From: Kribbella voronezhensis
Lineage (GTDB): Bacteria > Actinomycetota > Actinomycetes > Propionibacteriales > Kribbellaceae
Direction: 5' to 3'
Assembly (NCBI RefSeq): GCF_004365175.1
Contig: NZ_SOCE01000001.1
Location: 793,154 to 857,153 of the forward strand
Length of the DNA: 64,000 nt
This document shows positions 1-9,040 of this stretch, in pieces; within the stretch, counting starts at the first letter, position 1, and each line of letters begins with the position of its first letter. The notes beneath the pieces were generated by a model. That model did not search any database and was not told where the DNA came from. It worked only from the letters and a program-made list of their open reading frames with translations. Both the position numbers and the translations under genes were made by a program.

Positions 1-661
1 CGCCGGAGAAGTCGGCGGAAAGCTTGGCCGACTGGACCCCGGTGTGTCCGGTACTCGGGTCGAGCGTGTAGCTCCCGGTGGCGCCGGGAAATTCACTCCC
101 GGGGTAGAAGCTCCAGCCTTCGGCCGAACTCTCGTAGTCGCCGAGCACCGTGTTCGGCTGCGCCGCGGGTACTCCGGCCGTCAGGTCGTCGATGCTGATG
201 GCGGCCGTCGTACCGCCGCCGGTGATTCCGTTGCGATCCAGGACCAGTTCGACGCCCTTCGCGGGGCCGTGCCACACGCCGTCGTTCGCGCCACCGAAGT
301 GAACGTACTGCCGGCCCCCGTCGAAGCGGGTGATCGCCAGCGCCTGCCAATCCGTCGCGCCCGAGAGGTTCACCCGCTGCTGGTGCACCTGTCCGGTCGA
401 GTCGGTCAGCCGGACGTTGATCCAGGACACGTTCCCGGCGGTCCGGGCCCAGAAGCTCAAGCTGGTGGCGCTGACCGCCGGTACGGCGCGTTTGACGCTG
501 ACGTAGGCGCCACCACCGGAGAAGTCGCCGGACAGCCGACCGGACTTTCCGCCGGTATGACCGTCGGAAGTGTCCTGGGCAAAGCTTCCGGTGGCGCCCG
601 GATATTCGCTGCCCGGGTAGAAGCTCCAGCCTTCGGACGTGCTCTGGAAGTCGCCCAGCAC
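1..661 (-). repeat. Tandem duplicated domain-coding repeat, period 513 bp
   Basis: Bases 1-148 and 514-661 are clearly similar copies of the same coding segment, in frame with a 171-codon period. Only the first 49 codons of the second copy lie in the window. Confidence 0.8.
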
Positions 662-1045
662 ACTGGTCGTGATCCCTGACTGCGGGGCCGCGCCCAGTGG
701 ACTGATGATCGCGAAGGTCGTCCGGGCTGTCGTTGTTCCACCGCTGTCGGCCGCCTGCACGCTCAGCTGATACCAGCCGCGCGTGGTAACCGGGAGCTGC
801 AACGTACTCGCGGCAGCCTGGCTTCCGCTGGTCACCGTCGCGCCGTTCACGTCGGTCACCGTCCAGCTCACCGAGGCCGCACTCGTGCTGAGTCCGACCT
901 GCACCTGCTGACCGTCGGTGAACACGTTGCCCAGGGCAACCGTCGAGAGCGTCAACGCCGGCGCGGCGAAGACCGGCGGCGTGCCCAGGCACCCGAGCAG
1001 GACGACCAGGACGATGGCGGCGAAGCGGAACCGTCGACGTGTCAT
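1..1045 (-). CDS. Secreted multidomain carbohydrate-active protein, N-terminal part (runs off the window)
   Basis: The frame opens at ATG 1045 after a GGGGGAG ribosome site and is still open at base 1, so about 348 residues are seen and the C-terminus is missing. Residues 1-29 form a signal peptide (Arg-rich start, hydrophobic core, AxA-like end). Residues 30-125 form a beta-sandwich-like module that closely resembles residues 35-125 of the upstream gene (shared GNVFTDGQ/GNTFTAGQ and GWYQ patterns). From residue 129 a module beginning VLGDFQSTSEGWSFYPGSEY runs about 171 residues and starts again at residue 300, giving a tandem duplicated carbohydrate-binding-like domain. The gene lies 13 nt after the glycosidase gene at 1059-3830 and is almost certainly co-transcribed with it. 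No catalytic domain is visible in this part, so the activity is unknown; a further glycosidase or lyase domain may lie beyond the window. Confidence 0.8.
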   Translation of the reverse strand, partial: MTRRRFRFAAIVLVVLLGCLGTPPVFAAPALTLSTVALGNVFTDGQQVQVGLSTSAASVSWTVTDVNGATVTSGSQAAASTLQLPVTTRGWYQLSVQAADSGGTTTARTTFAIISPLGAAPQSGITTSVLGDFQSTSEGWSFYPGSEYPGATGSFAQDTSDGHTGGKSGRLSGDFSGGGAYVSVKRAVPAVSATSLSFWARTAGNVSWINVRLTDSTGQVHQQRVNLSGATDWQALAITRFDGGRQYVHFGGANDGVWHGPAKGVELVLDRNGITGGGTTAAISIDDLTAGVPAAQPNTVLGDYESSAEGWSFYPGSEFPGATGSYTLDPSTGHTGVQSAKLSADFSG

Positions 1046-1058
1046 GACGACTCCCCCG

Positions 1059-3830
1059 TCAGCTCGCCGGAAGGGCGGCCGGAGCCAGCCGGACCGCGTT
1101 GAACCCGGCCGGGTTCTTCGTCTCCGCGACGCCCTTGCCCCAGCTCAGCCAGCCGCGCCGGCCGGTTCCGTCGTTCTCGTTGATCACGACGGTCGTCGAC
1201 AGCAACCGGTCGTCCGGAGCGAACCCGAGTGTGCTCCACGGGAACGCGATCTCGTACGTCGTGCTGTGCGCCGCCTCGTCACGAACCACCTTGGCCTGTA
1301 CGCCGGGCGGCGCACCGGTCTGGCTCACCGGGGTCCATCGCCAGGTGTCCACGGTGCCGGCATCGGTCAGCGCGACGCCGATCTCCTGGACCTGCGTCGC
1401 CTCACCCGGCGCACCCGCGCTCATGCCGAGTTGCAGGCTGTCGCCGGCCCAGATGTTGCCGTTGCGGTTCGGTTGCGCGAACACGTCGTCGGTGACCTTG
1501 GCGGACAGGTAGAGGAACTGGTCGTCGTGCGTCAGCCACAGTGATCCGGACAGGTCGTCCGGTCCCGTCCATCCCGTCACTGGCGGAGTACCGGTGCCCT
1601 CCAGCGCTGTCGCCGGCTGCGCGGCCACGGCTGGGTCGATGACACCGTCCAGGCTGACCGGATGCCGGTAGGCGACGGTCGGCGCAGCCACCGCAGTGAG
1701 CTTGCCTGCCTCCTTGATGTCCGCCGTCCCTGGCCGGCGAACACTCGCGGACCACGTCGACGGCCCGGTCAGGGTCAGCGGTACGTCGGCCTGACCAGTA
1801 CCGTGTGCCGGGACCGTGGATCCGGCGAGCAGCGTGCCGGACGCAGGGCCCGAGGCCCAGTCGAGTCCCGCGATCGGGATGGGCCGCGACGACGCATTGG
1901 TGACCCGGAATCTGAGCAGGTCCTTGCCGCTGCCGTTGAGCACGTGCGAAGCGGTCACCGACAGCGGTGCGGTCGCTGTGCCGGCCGCAGTGATCAGTGC
2001 CACCGGTCGACCGTCCATCGTCACCTTGGCGGAGTACGTCCGCGGGCCAGTCGAGTCCTGCGCCGGGTAGCTGACCGCGGCGGTCGCTGTAGCGCCCGAG
2101 CCGACCGAGCCAGTTGTCTCGGCGCCGCCGGCACTGACGGTGAATGCGTGCGCGACAGCGTCCGGGTTGGTGAAGGTCAGCGTGCCGGTGGCCGGATCCC
2201 CAGCGATCTCGGCAGCGACCGACAAAGCGAAACGACTCGACGGGAGCATCGGTCCTGTAATGGCCCCCCGCAGATAGACAGGGTCCGGTCCGGCCGTCAC
2301 CCAGACATGCCCGTTGGGATCTGCGGTGAGTGTCGTCTCCACGCCGTACAGGTTGGTCACCTGAACCGTCGAGCCCGCCGGTGCCGTAGCGGCCACGACT
2401 CCAGGGGTCGCGGACCAGACGGCGTGGACGCTTTGGCCGCCACCGGCGTTGAAGCTGACGTCGTACCCGGCGCTGCCGAAGCGGGTCTGGCCGATCAGCG
2501 GGAGTTCGTCGATCTGCCGCGCCAGGACGGCCGTGGCGACATAGGACGGCTTCGGTACGAGCGCTCCCCGTGGGTCGAGCCGGTTGCGCACCAGGCCGAA
2601 CCGGTGCTCGACGTTCGCGGGGTCGTTGCCGGAATCCATGAAGTTGTACGAGCTGTAGCGGGCTACGCCGGCGCCGTACGAGAGCAGCTGGCCGCGGACC
2701 AGGTCCCGGGCCTGGGCCGGCTCGGAGACCGCGCTCGGGTTGGAACCGGTCGCCCAGCCCTGCTCGGTGATGTAGATCGGCTTGGTCGAGCCGTGCGCCG
2801 TCATGATGCTGCGGATCGTGTTGAGGTACGTGACCGACGCCTCCGGGTCGAGCGGCTGCACGTACGGGTGGATGGTCACCGCGTCGACGAAGTCCAGCCC
2901 GCCCAGGTCGGCGAACCGGGTGAACCAGCCCTGCCAGTCATTGATGACCGCCAGCGCCGGACCGGTCAGCCTCACGTCTGGATGCTTCGCCCGCACCGCC
3001 GCACTGACCGTCTTGAGCAGCGCGACGTAGTTGTCCGGGCTGGCTTTGGCAGCACCGTTCGGGTCGCGCAGGTTCCACTCGTTCCACAACTCGTACGTCG
3101 TGTGCTCGGTGCCGAACTCGTCCACAGCGGCGACGGCGTACCGCGCGAAGGCGGCGCGCTGGTCGTCCGTCGCGGGCGCCTCGTCCGGGTAGTACAGCGT
3201 GTTGCCGTAGTCGAGGATGTTCAGGAAGTCGACGTGGTTGGCGTCCAGTGCGGCCTTGTAGTCCTTGACCTTCTGCGGGAATTGGATGATGCCCTTCGTC
3301 GTCTCCGCCGAGGACCAGAACGCTTCGTCGCGGGCTGTCGAGATCCCACCCGTCGCCATCAGCGGTACCGCCTCGAGCCCGGGGTTGGCGGCGCCGCCGA
3401 AGGCCAGCGCTGAAGCGACGCCGATCCGGGTGTCGGTCGAGGTGGAGAAGTCATGCGGGCTGAGGACCGCGAAATCCGTGCCACCGGAGGTGGTCGAGCC
3501 GTCGGAGCCGATGGCCGTGAGGTCGGTCTGGTACCAGCCCGGCGTACTGATCGGCAGCGTGAGCCGGCCGTTCAGCGACGCGGCCGGCGCGGAGCCTTCG
3601 GCCACCTCGGTGCCAGCGGCGTCGCGAACGGTCCAGCCGACGGTTGCGGCGTCGGTACTGAAGCCGAGCGTCACCGGCTGACCGGCAGTGAAGGTGTTGC
3701 CGACGGTCGGCGTGGTGACCGCAAGGGCCGGCGCGATCGTCGTGGCGGCGCGGGCGGGTGACTGGAGTACGGCGGCCAGCAGCAGACCGGCCGTGAGAAG
3801 ACTGACTGCGCCAGAGCGGCGGCGGGCCAT
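1059..3830 (-). CDS. Secreted clan GH-A glycosidase (GH39-like) with C-terminal CBM9-like domain
   Basis: A 923-residue exported protein. A signal peptide (residues 1-28) is followed by a beta-sandwich module (about 35-125) shared with the next gene. A TIM-barrel glycosidase domain follows (about 130-430): the ELWNEWN motif gives the probable acid/base Glu251 and YITEQGW gives the probable nucleophile Glu356, the clan GH-A arrangement. Ig-like beta domains occupy the middle. The last ~200 residues (LDGVIDPAVA, then DDQFLYLSAKVTDDVF and WSTLGF) match the CBM9-like/DOMON carbohydrate-binding pattern. Start ATG 3830 has a GGGAGGAG ribosome site, and a LacI-type operator lies about 20 bp upstream. 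It heads a two-gene operon with the partial gene downstream. The exact GH family and polysaccharide are uncertain; GH39-like is the best guess from the motifs. Confidence 0.85.
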   Translation of the reverse strand: MARRRSGAVSLLTAGLLLAAVLQSPARAATTIAPALAVTTPTVGNTFTAGQPVTLGFSTDAATVGWTVRDAAGTEVAEGSAPAASLNGRLTLPISTPGWYQTDLTAIGSDGSTTSGGTDFAVLSPHDFSTSTDTRIGVASALAFGGAANPGLEAVPLMATGGISTARDEAFWSSAETTKGIIQFPQKVKDYKAALDANHVDFLNILDYGNTLYYPDEAPATDDQRAAFARYAVAAVDEFGTEHTTYELWNEWNLRDPNGAAKASPDNYVALLKTVSAAVRAKHPDVRLTGPALAVINDWQGWFTRFADLGGLDFVDAVTIHPYVQPLDPEASVTYLNTIRSIMTAHGSTKPIYITEQGWATGSNPSAVSEPAQARDLVRGQLLSYGAGVARYSSYNFMDSGNDPANVEHRFGLVRNRLDPRGALVPKPSYVATAVLARQIDELPLIGQTRFGSAGYDVSFNAGGGQSVHAVWSATPGVVAATAPAGSTVQVTNLYGVETTLTADPNGHVWVTAGPDPVYLRGAITGPMLPSSRFALSVAAEIAGDPATGTLTFTNPDAVAHAFTVSAGGAETTGSVGSGATATAAVSYPAQDSTGPRTYSAKVTMDGRPVALITAAGTATAPLSVTASHVLNGSGKDLLRFRVTNASSRPIPIAGLDWASGPASGTLLAGSTVPAHGTGQADVPLTLTGPSTWSASVRRPGTADIKEAGKLTAVAAPTVAYRHPVSLDGVIDPAVAAQPATALEGTGTPPVTGWTGPDDLSGSLWLTHDDQFLYLSAKVTDDVFAQPNRNGNIWAGDSLQLGMSAGAPGEATQVQEIGVALTDAGTVDTWRWTPVSQTGAPPGVQAKVVRDEAAHSTTYEIAFPWSTLGFAPDDRLLSTTVVINENDGTGRRGWLSWGKGVAETKNPAGFNAVRLAPAALPAS

Positions 3831-3850
3831 GTGGTGCTCCTCCCAAGAAA

Positions 3851-3866
3851 GCGAAAGCGGTTTCGC
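3851..3866. promoter_or_regulatory. LacI-family operator before the secreted glycosidase genes
   Basis: The sequence GCGAAAGCGGTTTCGC is an inverted repeat (GCGAAA, 4-nt centre, TTTCGC). It lies between the secreted glycosidase start (3830, minus) and the divergent LacI gene (3930, plus). A TTGACA -35-like element for the minus gene is at 3897-3902. A weaker copy of the site core (AAACCGCT) is at 3890-3897, closer to the LacI gene, and could serve autoregulation. A near-identical palindrome recurs at 8948-8963. Confidence 0.75.
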
Positions 3867-3929
3867 AAGTCACACCTTGATACCGGCTCAAACCGCTGTC
3901 AATGGCTCGGGACTGACTACGATGAACAG

Positions 3930-4925
3930 ATGGCCGACCAGCTGATCACCCTGTCCGACGTGGCGAACGCGGCTGGGGTTTCGCTGTCGACGGCCTCCAA
4001 AGCTCTCAACGGCACCGACCGGATCTCGGCCGCGACCCGCGAGCACGTGCGCGTCACCGCGGACCGGCTCGGCTTCCGGCACAACGCGCTGGCCCGCTCC
4101 TTCGCCCGCGGCCGCAGCCAGACCATCGGCGTCCTCACCCACCGCGCCTCGAACCCGTTCAGCCGGGTCGTGCTGGCCACTGTCGCCGCCGAACTGGGCG
4201 CCAAGGAGCAGGCCGTCCTGCTGTACGACGCCCGGATGGACGAGCAGGACATCACCGAGAGCGTCCTGCAGTTGCGCGCCCGCCGGATCGACGGCGTGAT
4301 CGTGATCGGCACCGGTACGTCCTTCCCGACCCCGTCGCTGACGAACCGGTTCGAGGTCCCGGTGATCAACGCCTTCACCGTCACCGAGGACCCCGGAGAC
4401 GTCACGATCACCGCGGACGACGTCGCCATCGGCCGACTCGCCGCGACCCACCTGCTGGCCGGCGGCCGCCGCCGGATCGTCCACCTCACCGCCGAGCCGC
4501 ACGACCTCGCCGCGCAGCGCCGAGCGGAGGGCGCCCGCGAAGTGCTCGCCGCGGCCGGCCTCGACTGGGCGACGCCGGTTCGCTTCGGCCGCTGGCGCGA
4601 GGAATGGGGCGAGGAGGCCGCGACCGAGGTGCTCGCCGCGGTGCCCGACGTGGACGCGGTCTTCTGCGGCAGCGATGCGATCGCCCGCGGCGCCGAGCGG
4701 GTGATCCGGGCCAGCGGCCGCCGGGTGCCCGACGACGTCGCGCTGATCGGCGTCGACAACTGGGAGCAGCTGATGCACGACCAGCGGGTCCGCCGGCACC
4801 TGACCACCATCGACGTCGGGCTCGAGGAGATCGGCCGGCTGGTGGCGGACCGCCTGCTCGAGCCCGACCTCGAGCCGGGCATCCAGTACGCCGTACCTCA
4901 ACTGGTGATCGCGGACACCGCCTGA
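3930..4925 (+). CDS. LacI-family transcriptional regulator (locus regulator 1)
   Basis: A 331-residue LacI repressor. The N-terminal helix-turn-helix and hinge (LSDVANAAGVSLSTASKAL) is followed by a periplasmic-binding-like sensor domain with the usual ITADDVAIGRLAATHLLAGG and GVDNWEQ segments. The frame is open further upstream, but ATG 3930 places the HTH at the usual distance from the N-terminus; the upstream extension would run through the operator and does not look like protein. The gene is divergent from the secreted glycosidase. Its 3' end overlaps the convergent epimerase gene by 28 bp. Its likely targets are the palindromes at 3851 and 8948, which would make it the local regulator of glycosidases, importer and FAD enzyme. 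The effector is presumably a sugar liberated by those enzymes. Confidence 0.92.
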   Translation: MADQLITLSDVANAAGVSLSTASKALNGTDRISAATREHVRVTADRLGFRHNALARSFARGRSQTIGVLTHRASNPFSRVVLATVAAELGAKEQAVLLYDARMDEQDITESVLQLRARRIDGVIVIGTGTSFPTPSLTNRFEVPVINAFTVTEDPGDVTITADDVAIGRLAATHLLAGGRRRIVHLTAEPHDLAAQRRAEGAREVLAAAGLDWATPVRFGRWREEWGEEAATEVLAAVPDVDAVFCGSDAIARGAERVIRASGRRVPDDVALIGVDNWEQLMHDQRVRRHLTTIDVGLEEIGRLVADRLLEPDLEPGIQYAVPQLVIADTA

Positions 4926-5767
4926 TCGCCGGTGTGGATCGAGTAGCGCGGCACGAACCCGAGGAGCTGCCGAGCCCGGGAGGTGTCGACCAGCGACCCG
5001 CGACCGGCGACCGGACGCCGCAGCGGAACCGTCGGGGCGTACTCGCGGAGCAGTTCGTCCGTCGGGCGGTCGATCAGGATGTCGGCAGCGGCAAGTCCGA
5101 CCACGTGCGCGCCGGGTGTCTCGCATTCGAGCGCCGCGATGATCGCCCGGACCCCGTCGCGCAGGTCGAGGTAGGCCCAGCCTTCCCGAGCCATCGACGA
5201 CGGGTCGCGTTCCGCGGTGGCCCGGAACCGCAGCAGGTGCTGCTGCGACTTCACCAGCGGGAAACGCAGGGCGATCACGTCGGTGCCCCAGCGCCGCCAG
5301 GCCATCCGGGCCGTCTGCTCGTCCACGTACTTGGACAGCGAGTAGGCATCGGTGATGTCCACCGGCACGTCCTCGTCGAGCGGGTAGTACGCCGGGACCA
5401 CCGGGTTCACGTTCATCGGTACGCCGAACGCGTTGATGCTGCTCGCGATCACGGCCCGGCCGATCCCGCGCTGGCCGGCCTGGGCCAGCACGTTGAAGGT
5501 CGCGGCGACATTGTTCTCGAACACCTCCTCCGGCGTACCGAGGCTCGGATGCGGGATCGCGGCCAGGTGCAGGACGGCATCCACGTCCTCGAGGGCCGCA
5601 CTGACATCGACGGGTGATCGCGCATCGCCCACCAGCGGACGGTCTGCCGGACTCGCGTGGTCGTACCCCAGCGACAGCCCGGTCACGCCGTACCCGGCGT
5701 CGCACAGGCCGGCCACGGCGGCCCGGCCGATCGATCCGTCCGCACCGGTGACCAGGACCCGGGTCAC
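4898..5767 (-). CDS. NAD-dependent epimerase/dehydratase (extended SDR)
   Basis: A 289-residue extended short-chain dehydrogenase-type protein. It has a Rossmann GADGSIG motif (residues 8-14), HLAAIPHP after the fourth strand, and catalytic Tyr142/Lys146 (YSLSK). The start is GTG 5767, whose GTGA overlaps the stop of the upstream permease by 4 nt, so it is translationally coupled as the last gene of the SBP-permease-permease-epimerase operon. Such enzymes act on nucleotide sugars or oxidise sugars and uronates. The position inside an importer operon favours a catabolic sugar or uronate dehydrogenase over cell-wall synthesis, but the substrate cannot be read from the sequence. The 3' end overlaps the convergent LacI gene. 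Confidence 0.85.
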   Translation of the reverse strand: MTRVLVTGADGSIGRAAVAGLCDAGYGVTGLSLGYDHASPADRPLVGDARSPVDVSAALEDVDAVLHLAAIPHPSLGTPEEVFENNVAATFNVLAQAGQRGIGRAVIASSINAFGVPMNVNPVVPAYYPLDEDVPVDITDAYSLSKYVDEQTARMAWRRWGTDVIALRFPLVKSQQHLLRFRATAERDPSSMAREGWAYLDLRDGVRAIIAALECETPGAHVVGLAAADILIDRPTDELLREYAPTVPLRRPVAGRGSLVDTSRARQLLGFVPRYSIHTGDQAVSAITS

Positions 5768-6648
5768 GCCTTGATCCCGCCGGACAGACCGACGCCCCGC
5801 AGGAACGCCCGCTGGAAGACGAGGAACAGCGCCACCGGGATCAGCAGGGCCAGGAACAGCCCCGCCAACTGGATGTTGAGCTCCGTCACCTTCGCGATCT
5901 TCGGCAAGGCCACCGAGATCGGCTGCAGATCCGGATTCGTCAGCACCAGCAAAGGCCACAGATAGTCCTTCCACGAGGAGATGATGCTGAGCAGCAGAAC
6001 CACACCGAGGATCGGGCGCGACAGCGGGAGCACCAGTGCGGTGAACACCCGCAGCGAGCCGGCGCCGTCGATCCTGGCCGCTTCGAAGTACTCCCGCGGG
6101 ATGCTGTCGAAGAAGCGCTTCACGATCAGCACGTTGAACGCGCTGGCGGCCGGAGGCAGCCAGACGGCCCAGAACGTGTTCGTCAGGTTGGTATGGACGA
6201 CCGGCAGCTTCAGCACGGTCAGATACAGCGGGACGAGCGAAACGATGTGCGGCACGAACAGCGTGACCAGAATCGCCGCGGACAGCACTGAACCCCAACG
6301 CGGCCGGAGCACACTCAGTACGTAGCCGGCCGTCGTACAGACGATCAGCGAGCCGAGCGCCGTACCGGCAGCGATGATCGCCGTGTTGCCGAGGTAGTAA
6401 CCGACGTGACCCTGTTGCCACGCGGTGGCGAGGTTCTGCCACTGCACCTCACCGGACGGGAACACCGCGAGTGGCTTGCGGATGCTGTCCTGGGTCGGCG
6501 AGATCGCTGCCTTGAGCAACCAGAGGAACGGGCCGAGGCCGGCGACCAGCAGGCCGGCGAACACCACCACCTGCCCGATGACGAACGGCACCCGGACCCG
6601 CCGCCGCAGGCGGTCGGTCTGCGAGAGCAGTCCGCGCTCGGCGCTCAT
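5764..6648 (-). CDS. ABC sugar transporter permease (MalG type)
   Basis: A 294-residue inner-membrane permease of the carbohydrate-uptake-1 family with about six membrane spans. It carries the cytoplasmic EAA loop EAARIDGAGSLRVFTALVLP, which contacts the ATPase. ATG 6648 overlaps the stop of the preceding permease by 4 nt (ATGA). It pairs with the MalF-type permease and the lipoprotein upstream. No ATPase gene is present in the operon, as is usual for actinobacterial importers that share an MsiK-type ATPase encoded elsewhere. Confidence 0.93.
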   Translation of the reverse strand: MSAERGLLSQTDRLRRRVRVPFVIGQVVVFAGLLVAGLGPFLWLLKAAISPTQDSIRKPLAVFPSGEVQWQNLATAWQQGHVGYYLGNTAIIAAGTALGSLIVCTTAGYVLSVLRPRWGSVLSAAILVTLFVPHIVSLVPLYLTVLKLPVVHTNLTNTFWAVWLPPAASAFNVLIVKRFFDSIPREYFEAARIDGAGSLRVFTALVLPLSRPILGVVLLLSIISSWKDYLWPLLVLTNPDLQPISVALPKIAKVTELNIQLAGLFLALLIPVALFLVFQRAFLRGVGLSGGIKA

Positions 6649-7520
6649 TCGGTACTCCAGCGACGCGTGGCGAGCTGGAAGCCGGCCGAAAGGACGGCGA
6701 GCGCCACAGCCAGCAGCACGCTCAACGCGGTGGCCGCGCCGTAGTCACCGTTGACGAAGGCGTAGTTGTAGATGAGCAGCAGGATCGTCAAGGTCGAGTT
6801 CTGCGGTCCGCCACCGGTGAACAGCAGTGGCTCGGTGAACAGCTGCATGGTCCCGATCACCTGCAACAGCAGCATCAGCAGCAGTACGCCGCGCAGATGC
6901 GGCAACATCACGTGCCAGACGCGTCGCACGATGCCCGCACCGTCGAGCTCGGCCGCCTCGTAGAGATCGGTCCGGACCGAGGTCAGCGCGGCCAGGTAGA
7001 TGATCACCGCATTGCCGGCGCCGGCCCAGGTTGCCTCGAGCACGATCGACGGCATCGCCGAATGCGGACTGTCCAGCCAGGGAAACGGCCCGAGGCCGAA
7101 CACGCCGAGGATGCCGTTGAACATCCCGTTCGGCGACGGGTCGTAGAAGAACCGCCACAGCAGGATGGCGACCACCGGCGGAGTGATCACCGGCAGGTAG
7201 GCCAGCGTCGTGTAGGCCCATGACCGTCCGCGCAGCTCGGACAGGAACATCGCCAGCAGGACCGGCAGCGGGAACCCGAACAGCAAGGCCAGCAAGGTGA
7301 ACCACACCGTGTTCACGGTGGCCTGTCCGACCGCGGGATCGGCCAGGACGTACCGGAAGTTCTCCAGCCCCACCCATTTCACCGGATCGACCAGGTTGGT
7401 CTGCTGCAGGCTCATCACCAGACCCTTGACGATCGGTCCCCAGGAGAAGAGCAGGAAGACCAGGAGCACCGGCAGGGCGAACACCACTGCCGGTACTCCG
7501 TTGCGCAGGCGGCGGAGCAA
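6645..7520 (-). CDS. ABC sugar transporter permease (MalF type)
   Basis: A 291-residue permease with an N-terminal membrane span (VVFALPVLLVFLLFSW) and an EAA loop EAAELDGAGIVRRVWHVMLP. No ATG fits; the best start is TTG 7520, one nucleotide after the solute-binding protein stop, so translation is probably coupled. It forms the heterodimeric channel with the next gene product. Sugar specificity is set by the neighbouring lipoprotein and is unknown. Confidence 0.9.
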   Translation of the reverse strand: MLRRLRNGVPAVVFALPVLLVFLLFSWGPIVKGLVMSLQQTNLVDPVKWVGLENFRYVLADPAVGQATVNTVWFTLLALLFGFPLPVLLAMFLSELRGRSWAYTTLAYLPVITPPVVAILLWRFFYDPSPNGMFNGILGVFGLGPFPWLDSPHSAMPSIVLEATWAGAGNAVIIYLAALTSVRTDLYEAAELDGAGIVRRVWHVMLPHLRGVLLLMLLLQVIGTMQLFTEPLLFTGGGPQNSTLTILLLIYNYAFVNGDYGAATALSVLLAVALAVLSAGFQLATRRWSTE

Positions 7521-7521
7521 G

Positions 7522-8895
7522 TCAGCGCCCGAGCTTGGCGTTCACCGTGGCGGCGGCCTTGGTCAGCAGCGCCGGGATGTCGGCCTTCGCGTTGCCCAGC
7601 ACGGTCTGCACGACCGGGTCGAGCGCGGCGTACACCTCCTGCGCCTTCACCGGCGGCTCGGGGATGATCTTCTGCTCGGCCGCCACCTTGGTGTAGGGCG
7701 CGAAGTTGTCCAGCGGCACGTTCACATACGGCTTGATCCAGGACTGGTACGTCGCGTACTTGTCGGCCGCGATCACCGGCAGACCCGGGACGCCGACCGG
7801 CTGCTTCGCGGCCACGCCGTTCTTGGCGCTGGTCACGGCGGCGTCCTGCGTCACGTACTTGTTGAGGTTGGCGAACTTGATCCACTTGATCGCGGCGGCC
7901 TTCTCGGCGTCCGTCGTGGTCTTGCTGACGATCTGGACACTGCCACCGGTGAGCGTGCCGTGGTCCCCACCCTGCTGCGGGAGCGGGCCTACCCCGAACG
8001 ACGCCGGCTTCAGCCCGTTGGTGACGACCACCGAGCGGTACATGTCCGGCGCGCCCATGTACATGCCGATCTTGCCGGCCGCGAACGCCTTCTGGATCCC
8101 GTCGTAGTCGTAGAGCACGGCCTGGCCCATCGACTTGTCGACCCACTTCATGTCGTGCAGCGCCTGCAACGCCGCCCGCGACGGCGCGTCGTCGAAGGTC
8201 GCCTTGGTGCCCTCGGCGTTCTCGACCGTGCCGCCGAACGCGTAGGTCTGCGTGGTGAACATCCAGCCACCGGTGTTGGTGGTGGTCATCTGCCCGTAGC
8301 CGGCCTGACCAGTCTTCGCCGCGATCTGCTTGGCGTCCGCGCGGACCTCGTCCCAGGTCGCCGGCGGCTTGTCCGGATCGAGGCCGGCCTTGGTGAACAG
8401 CTCGCGGTTGTAGATCAGCCCGATCGAGTACGCCGCGGTCGGGATCGCGTACACGTTGCCGGCCTGGTCCTGGCCGATCTTCAGCACGTTCGGGTTGAGC
8501 TCGGCCAGCAGCCCGTCGTCCTTCAGCGCCTTGGTCAGGTCGGCGACCTGCTTGCGGGCGATCATGCCCTGCGGCTCGGTGAACGGCACGCTCAGTACGT
8601 CGGGCAACTGTCCGCCGGCAGCCTGGGCCTGGAACGTGGTGGCGTCCCAGATGGTCTCGACCGGGTTCAGCTTGATGTCGGGGTTGGCCTGCTGGAAGTC
8701 GGCCACCTTCTTGTCGAACTGCGCCCGGTTGGTCGGATCGGCGCTGCTGGGTCGGTCACCGACAGTGATCGTCACCTGGCCGCCGGAGCCGGAATCACCG
8801 GCCGTGGACGGTGCGCTGGAGCAGGCCACCAGCCCTGCCAGCAGCGTGAGGGAGGCGGAGAGCGCTGCGGTGGAACGGATTGCGGTTGTGGTCAT
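7522..8895 (-). CDS. Extracellular sugar-binding lipoprotein of an ABC importer
   Basis: A 457-residue family-1 solute-binding protein. It has a lipoprotein signal with lipobox LVAC (Cys25), then a typical sugar-binding fold with conserved GLIYNRELFTKAGLDPDKPP and WDEVRADAKQ segments. ATG 8895 has a GAGGAG ribosome site. It is the first gene of an importer operon with two permeases and the epimerase. The operator at 8948-8963 lies about 50 bp upstream and is shared with the divergent FAD enzyme, so importer and oxidoreductase are likely expressed together when the LacI regulator is induced. Confidence 0.93.
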   Translation of the reverse strand: MTTTAIRSTAALSASLTLLAGLVACSSAPSTAGDSGSGGQVTITVGDRPSSADPTNRAQFDKKVADFQQANPDIKLNPVETIWDATTFQAQAAGGQLPDVLSVPFTEPQGMIARKQVADLTKALKDDGLLAELNPNVLKIGQDQAGNVYAIPTAAYSIGLIYNRELFTKAGLDPDKPPATWDEVRADAKQIAAKTGQAGYGQMTTTNTGGWMFTTQTYAFGGTVENAEGTKATFDDAPSRAALQALHDMKWVDKSMGQAVLYDYDGIQKAFAAGKIGMYMGAPDMYRSVVVTNGLKPASFGVGPLPQQGGDHGTLTGGSVQIVSKTTTDAEKAAAIKWIKFANLNKYVTQDAAVTSAKNGVAAKQPVGVPGLPVIAADKYATYQSWIKPYVNVPLDNFAPYTKVAAEQKIIPEPPVKAQEVYAALDPVVQTVLGNAKADIPALLTKAAATVNAKLGR

Positions 8896-8947
8896 CGGAA
8901 CTCCTCAGCGGGGATGGCGATCGTCGCACCGATCGTTTCGCAGAGTA

Positions 8948-8963
8948 GCGCAACCGCTTTCGC
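8948..8963. promoter_or_regulatory. LacI-family operator in the importer/FAD enzyme divergent promoter
   Basis: GCGCAACCGCTTTCGC differs from the palindrome at 3851-3866 (read on the other strand) by a single base. It lies between the divergent importer (8895) and FAD oxidoreductase (9041) starts, so one repressor could control both directions. Confidence 0.75.
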
Positions 8964-9040
8964 AAAAGCTAGGGTTCATTTCCGTGGCGCTGAATCCGGT
9001 CCGCCGGCCCGGACCGATCGCCGGCTGGGAAAGGACATCC

